Below are positions 18,641 to 23,504 of a stretch of 23,504 nt of DNA, in pieces. The translations under genes and the position numbers were made by a program. The notes under the pieces are model-generated. The model searched no databases, was not told the DNA's origin, and saw only the letters and a list, made by a program, of their open reading frames with translations. The stretch is from contig MNCI01028959.1 in NCBI GenBank assembly GCA_015680685.1, forward strand, positions 351,846-375,349. Reading direction: 5' to 3'. Numbering within the stretch: the stretch's first letter is position 1; every line of letters starts with the position of its first letter. Source of the stretch: Gnetum montanum (lineage: Eukaryota > Streptophyta > Gnetopsida > Gnetales > Gnetaceae).

Positions 18641-20042
18641 GACAAGTATGTCTCCTTCTTCGTACGAAAGCACTTCACCGCCTAGGTCTAAAATAGGAAC
18701 CAATTGGTGGCATAATACACATGACGTTGATCCGCCAGTTCCTCAATAGTTTCGAGTGGTATATATTCATCCAAATGAGTATATACTAGACTTCACCTTN
18801 TGGATGGTGAACCTGCCTCAGGCAGTTTCCCACACAATGACGTTCCTCCCCTTGACTTTGGCCAAGGGGTTGTGTATCAGAACCTTCATTTCACTATTCA
18901 TAACCTAGGTTTTGATACCCATGGGCACAAAGGATCCAAAAAGTAACACAAACACATGATAAAGATGGACATTCTGATCACAATCGCGATTGAGGTCGAG
19001 ACCACCAAAGAGAAGGTAGCAAACATCGTCATGGCGATGATTCTCCTTCTTCTTCACCTTCATCATCTTTTTCACCCTCTCCTTTAGTATCCAAACATAA
19101 TCATAAAGAAAAAGACCATGGGAATAAACGTAGGCAAAGTGGACATCATAAACGAAATAGCCAGGAAAGGGGACGAGGGCACTCTAGAGACTCACAACAT
19201 AGAAGAAGGAAGAGTAGGGAAAAACGTAGGCATCATAGACACCATGGACGAGACAATCATGATGAACCCCTACTCGCTACTTGAAGTATGTTAGACATAA
19301 CTGAAGTTTTTAGAATTCCAACAAGGCACTAGAAAGATTGTAGGATCAAGAGATTAGATATGAACAATATCCCACGATTTGAATGGGGATACAATGTTGA
19401 TCCTCAGAATAACTTACAAGCATTCCATGATGTGTGTGCCTTACAAAACATAGAGAATAAATGGAAAAAACTTAATTTGTTCCCACAGAAACTAGTTAAA
19501 GAAGCAGAAAGCTAGTACTGGTCCTTAGAACTGAAATTCATTCATAGATAAAGTACCATGTTAGAATTATTTAATGATAAGTACCATACATACTCCTGAG
19601 TGTCCAACCTGCAAAAGAAAATCCAAGGCTAGAAAAAAGGAGGACATGAACCCTTGGATGTTGCCATAGGCCGATACTATGCACTATTACATTGTTGTCC
19701 TTGCCATGGTTATTCACAAAGGAATCAACTGTGCCATCTCGTAGATGGGCTTAGGCATGAAATGAGAAGAACCCTTGGGACTTATGCCCAAGGAAGACTA
19801 TTCGAGCTTAGGTCCCATCAAATTCAAAGACTATTGAAGCAAGTTGCTAAGGAAGAAGGTAAGCTACAGAAGAGAGAAAGTGCAGAAGAGTATAACCGAG
19901 ATCCTTTCCTCTGGAAGAGGGGAGTAAGATTTTGTGAGGATGAAGAAGAGTCACCACTCAAAGAGATGGTGAAGAGGAAAAATTTTTCTATCCAAAAGTT
20001 GACATCAAAAGTATTGGCAAAGGTAGACCAAATGTGGATTCC
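18641..20042 (+). pseudogene. gag: Ty3/gypsy gag, broken, with Ser/Arg/His-rich N-terminal domain
   Basis: A candidate start is the ATG at about 18648 (MSPSSYESTSPPRSK). The frame changes at the unknown base N (18800), giving DGEPASGSFPHNDVPPLDFG, and again near 18955. From 18955 to 20042 one frame is kept with stops only. Its first part (18994-19281, 96 codons) is very rich in Ser, Arg, His, Lys and Asp: words such as GRDHQREGSKHRHGDDSP, SGHHKRNSQERGRGHSRDS and RRRKSREKRRHHRHHGRD. The retrotransposon gag domain follows: IPRFEWGYNVDPQNNLQAF near 19370-19425, LFPQKLVKEAE, YWSLEL, then PLDVAIGRYYALLHCCPCHG and QLCHLVDGL (19654-19760). The family forms the particle shell. Confidence 0.85.
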
Positions 20043-20940
20043 TTAGATAATAGATTTCAAATTTTTCTTAAAATAGTAGAGGAGTCTAGAGAGCAAGGTA
20101 GTGATTACGCAAAAAGAAAAAAAAGAGAAGCTGAACATGCACATAGTAAGGGTAAGGACAAAGTTTCCATCATTGAAAAGGTTGTGGATTCAAAAACAAA
20201 AAATGATAGTGGATGTGAGATATGTCAAGATGACCATCCTAAGGGTTGTTTCCCTATAATCTCACATCTGCAAGAGTCTGGGATGTATGCACTCAACCCA
20301 CAATTAAACAAAAGGCAAACAACGCAAAGGTTACCTTATCCTCAAGGTAACCCAAGGCAGTTCCACCAACCCTTAATAATTTATCCCAGTGAAACTCCAC
20401 CACAACTGATTGAGTAATATCAATAGTGGCAACACCCACAATCATGGGGAATGCCACCACCAAGGCAACAATATCTTTACCGACAACCTGACCCGTATGG
20501 ATATTACGTGCAGCAGTCAATCTCTTCTCGTGACTCTACTAGTCACGTTACTCCTTAACCTCACTACCATGCTCGTGAGTATTATAGGACTCCTTCTCCT
20601 AGGGGTGATGTTCCACAAACATACCATCCTTCTCATTCGGCCACATCTCTTCCACCAATATCTCCATTACCACCTACTCCAACTATGCAGGGTGAAATCC
20701 CTACCCAGCCACAGCAACGTAATGCCACAAGGGCTATTAACTCTCAATCTATTGTTGGTTCTGACAACCACATGAAGAAAAGACCTTTCTTTACCTTGCA
20801 ATCACAAGTGGCTAATCCCTTAGACACCTCAATATCAATCAAAACTTTAGAGACTCCTTCAACCCAACCACTGCACTCAATGCATACGATCATGCTAACA
20901 CATGTTTTCACCGATTAGATCAAAGCTAGCCATCTTCTCA
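20034..20940 (+). pseudogene. Gypsy gag C-terminal part and linker, broken
   Basis: After a shift of frame near 20030-20045, the frame runs to the protease. A Lys/Glu-rich stretch precedes CEICQDDHPKGC (20218-20253), a zinc-knuckle-like C-x2-C-x3-H-x3-C, close to the CX2CX3HX4C-type box of Athila gag. The rest is Pro/Gln/Tyr-rich (PPPRQQYLYRQPDPYGYYV, SLPPISPLPPTPTMQGE), broken by stops at 20415, 20424, 20556 and 20916 or nearby. Open frames in other phases over this stretch (20293-20520 minus, 20410-20775 plus) are shadows. Confidence 0.75.
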
Positions 20941-21330
20941 AGAAATTATTTGATCCTGGGAGTCCTCTAATATATTTACAAATCACTAGAAATGAACCAT
21001 GCAAGGCTCTTTTGGATTCAAGTTCTAGTGTTAACTTGATTTCTCAAGAGATGTACAAGGCCTAGAACCTACCTCCATTGAAAAAGAGTAACATCCATCT
21101 AGAGTTGGCCGACAAGTCCATCATTGTCCCATTGGGACTAGTGGTGGACATTGTTACCACTATTTGTGGGTGGTCATACCCAACTAACTTCCTAGTGATT
21201 TAGGTAAACAATGGTAAGGGGGACTTCCCAATCATAATGGAAAGAGCATGGCTAAGCACCATAGATGCATGCCTAAGAATCCATGATCTTTTCCTAGAAA
21301 TATCAAAGGAAAATACATTTAGAACGATCG
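20941..21330 (+). pseudogene. Gypsy aspartic protease, catalytic motif lost
   Basis: CKALLDSSSSVNLISQEMY covers 21000-21060. Relatives have D-S-G or D-x-G-(A/S); here the Gly position (21021-21023) is Ser (AGT, one G-to-A change from GGT). Then LELADKSIIVPLGLVVDIV and FPIIMERAWLSTIDACL, the equivalent of the ILGRPWLATIDA signature. In-frame stops lie at 21063 and 21201. The enzyme family cuts Gag-Pol. Confidence 0.85.
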
Positions 21331-21590
21331 AGAAGAAGAAAGTTCCATGCATCGCATACAGTGACACATGGTGTAATTGCGTGCAGAGGTCATGGATTGT
21401 GCACAATTTAGCACTGCCTGCATGCAATCAGTGTGCATAAGTGATCAACATACAAAGATGCCTGTATGCAACAACCACATGAGAGGAAGGCACAGTGGCT
21501 AACAGCTGATCAAGAAAGCAGTTCAATCATATGCATGGAACCAACTTAGGGTTTGACTTGTACTTACATTGATAGCATAGATGCATTAGA
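21331..21590. other. Unassigned stretch between protease and RT
   Basis: The frame stays open to 21440 (VPCIAYSDTWCNC...) but loses similarity to the family. From 21440 to 21590 all frames hold stops. GCATGC and TGCATGCAA-like words recur here. It may be a fast-evolving linker or a small insertion; after it the reading frame has changed phase. Confidence 0.4.
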
Positions 21591-23160
21591 GTAAGTCCAC
21601 CACCAACTTCCAAGTCTTAGCCTTGAAAATATCAACTGAGGGAAGTTGGAAATCCATAAGAAATTTAAGCAAGAGCCCTTCGAGCTGAAACCATTGCCCA
21701 CCGATATGGAATACACGTTCCTTAAAAATAGAAAATTGGTAATTATTAATGCTAAGCTTGCTCCTAAACAAAAAGAGAGACTACTAAAGGTAATAAATAA
21801 ATGGTTAAAAGCCTTCACTTGGTCATATGCTAAATTAACTAGAATAGATCCTAGGATATGCCAACATAGGATTTACACTGACCCCTCCATGAAGGCTTGA
21901 AAACAACCGTAGAGGTGATTGAACCCAAAGCTAAAGCAAGTAGTTAAGGAAGAAATTGAACAACTTCTCAAGGCTAGGTTCATATACCCCATTGCTGATA
22001 GCGAATGGGTTAGCCCCTTAGTTATTGTGCCTAAAAAGTGAGGAAAATGGAGGGTGTGCATAGATTTCAGGCTACTAAATATGGCAACTTTCAAAGATCA
22101 ATTTCCATTGCCATTTGTCAACCAAGTCTTAGACACCATCACAGGGCATCACTATTACAGTTTTCTGGATGGATATAGTGGATATAACCAAATACAAATA
22201 GCCCTAGAAGACCAAGCCAAGACTATGTTCACCAATCCTTGGGAAATGTTTGCATACAAACAAATGCCGTTTGGCTTATGCAATGCCCCTACAATATTTT
22301 AACAACTAGTTCTAAGCATATTCCAATAGTAGATAGGGAATGACGTGGAGGTCTTTATGGATGACTTCTCCACTTATGGAGCAAACTTTGATCAAGCCTT
22401 GGATAGGTTAGAGAAAGTGTTAAAAAGGTGTGTAGAAACCAATTTGAGGCTCAACTGGTAGAAAAGCCATTTGATGGTCCAAGAAGATGTAGCACTAGGG
22501 CACAAAATCTCACACATAGGGATAGAGATAGACCCCAAGAAAATCAAAGTTATCCAAGGAATTACCCATCAACCGAAAACTGTCAAAGATATTTAGTTAT
22601 TCCTTGGACACACTGGCTACTATAGGAGATTTATTGAGAACTTTTCAATGGTTTCCAAACCATTGATGGAATTAACTAAAAAGGATGTACCTTTCGAATG
22701 GATCAAGGAATGTGAACTCACTTTCCAAACTTTAAAATAGAAGCTAGTAGAAACACCCATTCTACAAGCTCCTGACTGGTCCAAACCATTCCATATCATG
22801 ACTGATGCATCCAACTATGCCATAGGAGTTATACTTTTATAGTTAGATGACCAGAAACATCCTTATTACATCCACTGTGCAAGTAATAGTATCGCTAGTG
22901 CACAATTTAACTACACTACAACAGAGAAAGAATTAATGGCTATAGTGTTTGCATTAGAAAATTTTAGGCACTATGTCTTAGGCTATAAGGTATTCATACA
23001 CATGGATCATAGTGCAATAAGGTTCCTAATAAATAAGCCAATGGTATGCCCTCGCATCATATGATGGCTTGTAATCTTACAAGAGTTCGATCTTACAATG
23101 ATCGATCATAAAGCCACCAAGAATGTAATTGCTAATCATTTATCTTTGTTGTGATGGGAC
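21591..23160 (+). pseudogene. Gypsy reverse transcriptase and RNase H, stops only
   Basis: One reading phase is kept for the whole length, interrupted only by stop codons. Motifs: LKPLPTDMEYTFL, KEEIEQLLKARFIYPI, WVSPLVIVPKK, KWRVCIDFRLLNMATFKDQF, FPLPFVNQVLD, YYSFLDGYSGYNQI, QMPFGLCNAPTIF, then EVFMDDFSTYG with the catalytic FMDD intact (22354-22365). NLRLNW, LGHKIS, IEIDPKKIKVI and FLGHTGYYRRFI follow. RNase H residues are present: TDASNYAIGVIL (Asp 22804), TTEKELMAIVFALENFRHYV (Glu near 22924) and HMDHSAIRFL (Asp 23005). The sequence is closest in style to Athila/Tat plant elements. Confidence 0.95.
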
Positions 23161-23504
23161 AAAAAAGAGGATGAGTATCCAATTCCTAATTATTTCTTAG
23201 ATGAACTCCACTTTGTAGTTGTAGTGAATAATCAATCACCCATAGAGACAAATTGGTACAGTGGCATTCTTACCTATCTCTTCACCCAACAAATACCACA
23301 AGGGTTTGACACCAAAAAGAAACAACAGTTTCTTCACCGAGCCAAGTACTTTATGGAGATTAATGGGAAACTTTACAGAGTGTGTTTTGATGGCTTAGTT
23401 CGATGGTGTGTTTCTAATATAGATCAACTATGAGTTCTCCAAGATGCTCATGAGGATCCTTGTGGGGGTCATTACACTGGGAGACGAATAGCCATTAAGA
23501 TCAT
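23161..23504 (+). pseudogene. Gypsy integrase N-terminal part, cut by window edge
   Basis: The frame continues in phase: NWYSGILTYLFTQQIPQGF, KQQFLHRAKYFMEINGKLYR and LVRWCVS, then a stop at 23431 and VLQDAHEDPCGGHYTGRRIA. The last part is the start of the zinc-binding region of gypsy integrases (compare H-x-x-P-x-G-G-H-x-G). The CXXC half and the catalytic core lie beyond the window. Confidence 0.9.

Noticed and set aside
20030-20046. Possible programmed frameshift between gag and protease
   Set aside because: The phase change falls before the gag zinc knuckle, not at the gag-protease boundary, and there is no clear slippery heptamer, so mutation is more likely.
20293-20775. Open frames in other phases in the gypsy linker (20293-20520 minus, 20410-20775 plus)
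   Set aside because: The Pro/Gln-rich linker frame continues in phase with the zinc knuckle and protease; these are accidental.

Overview
The window looks like intergenic DNA from a large plant nuclear genome. It is AT-rich and carries CT microsatellites. It is built almost entirely from old, broken LTR retrotransposons. I found no intact host gene, tRNA, rRNA or CRISPR array. The depth of decay and the mix of Ty1/copia and Ty3/gypsy relics would suit a conifer or other gymnosperm, but that is inference from texture, not from a diagnostic gene.

Layout. (A) 1-2532: two inverted arms (about 1-565 and 1966-2532) enclose a spacer and a complete 796-bp LTR (1124-1919). (B) 2533-2800: unassigned. 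(C) about 2800-7690: a minus-strand Ty1/copia element with 5' LTR, initiator-Met primer site, UBN2-type gag with two zinc knuckles, polypurine tract and 3' LTR remnant. Where pol should be there is only a decayed reading region of unknown function (3434-4595) and an AGACATCT-rich patch. (D) about 7700-8990: a plus-strand Ty3/gypsy protease-region fragment resembling the Tat lineage. (E) 8990-11156: no gene, but a 32-bp minisatellite, a (CT)19 tract and a small tandem duplication. (F) about 11157-14004: a 1.4-kb unit in two diverged tandem copies. (G) 14105-17954: a plus-strand Ty1/copia element with LTR, primer site, gag, protease, integrase and the first half of RT. (H) about 17955 to the right edge: a plus-strand Athila/Tat-like Ty3/gypsy element with a truncated LTR of the same family as the LTR in A, a tRNA-Asp primer site, gag with a basic Ser/Arg/His-rich N-terminal domain, protease, RT, RNase H and the start of integrase.

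Nothing here works as a gene system today. In intact relatives, gag forms the particle, protease cuts the polyprotein, RT/RNase H copies RNA to DNA and integrase inserts it. Here every element has stop codons or lost catalytic residues. Many lesions look like C-to-T or G-to-A changes, as expected from deamination of methylated cytosine. The points most worth a second look are the mirrored flanks of the LTR in A, the pol-less copia in C, the exact 35/23-bp alternating repeat in the LTR of G, the Ser/Arg/His-rich gag domain in H, and the tandem 1.4-kb repeat with a shared small reading frame.
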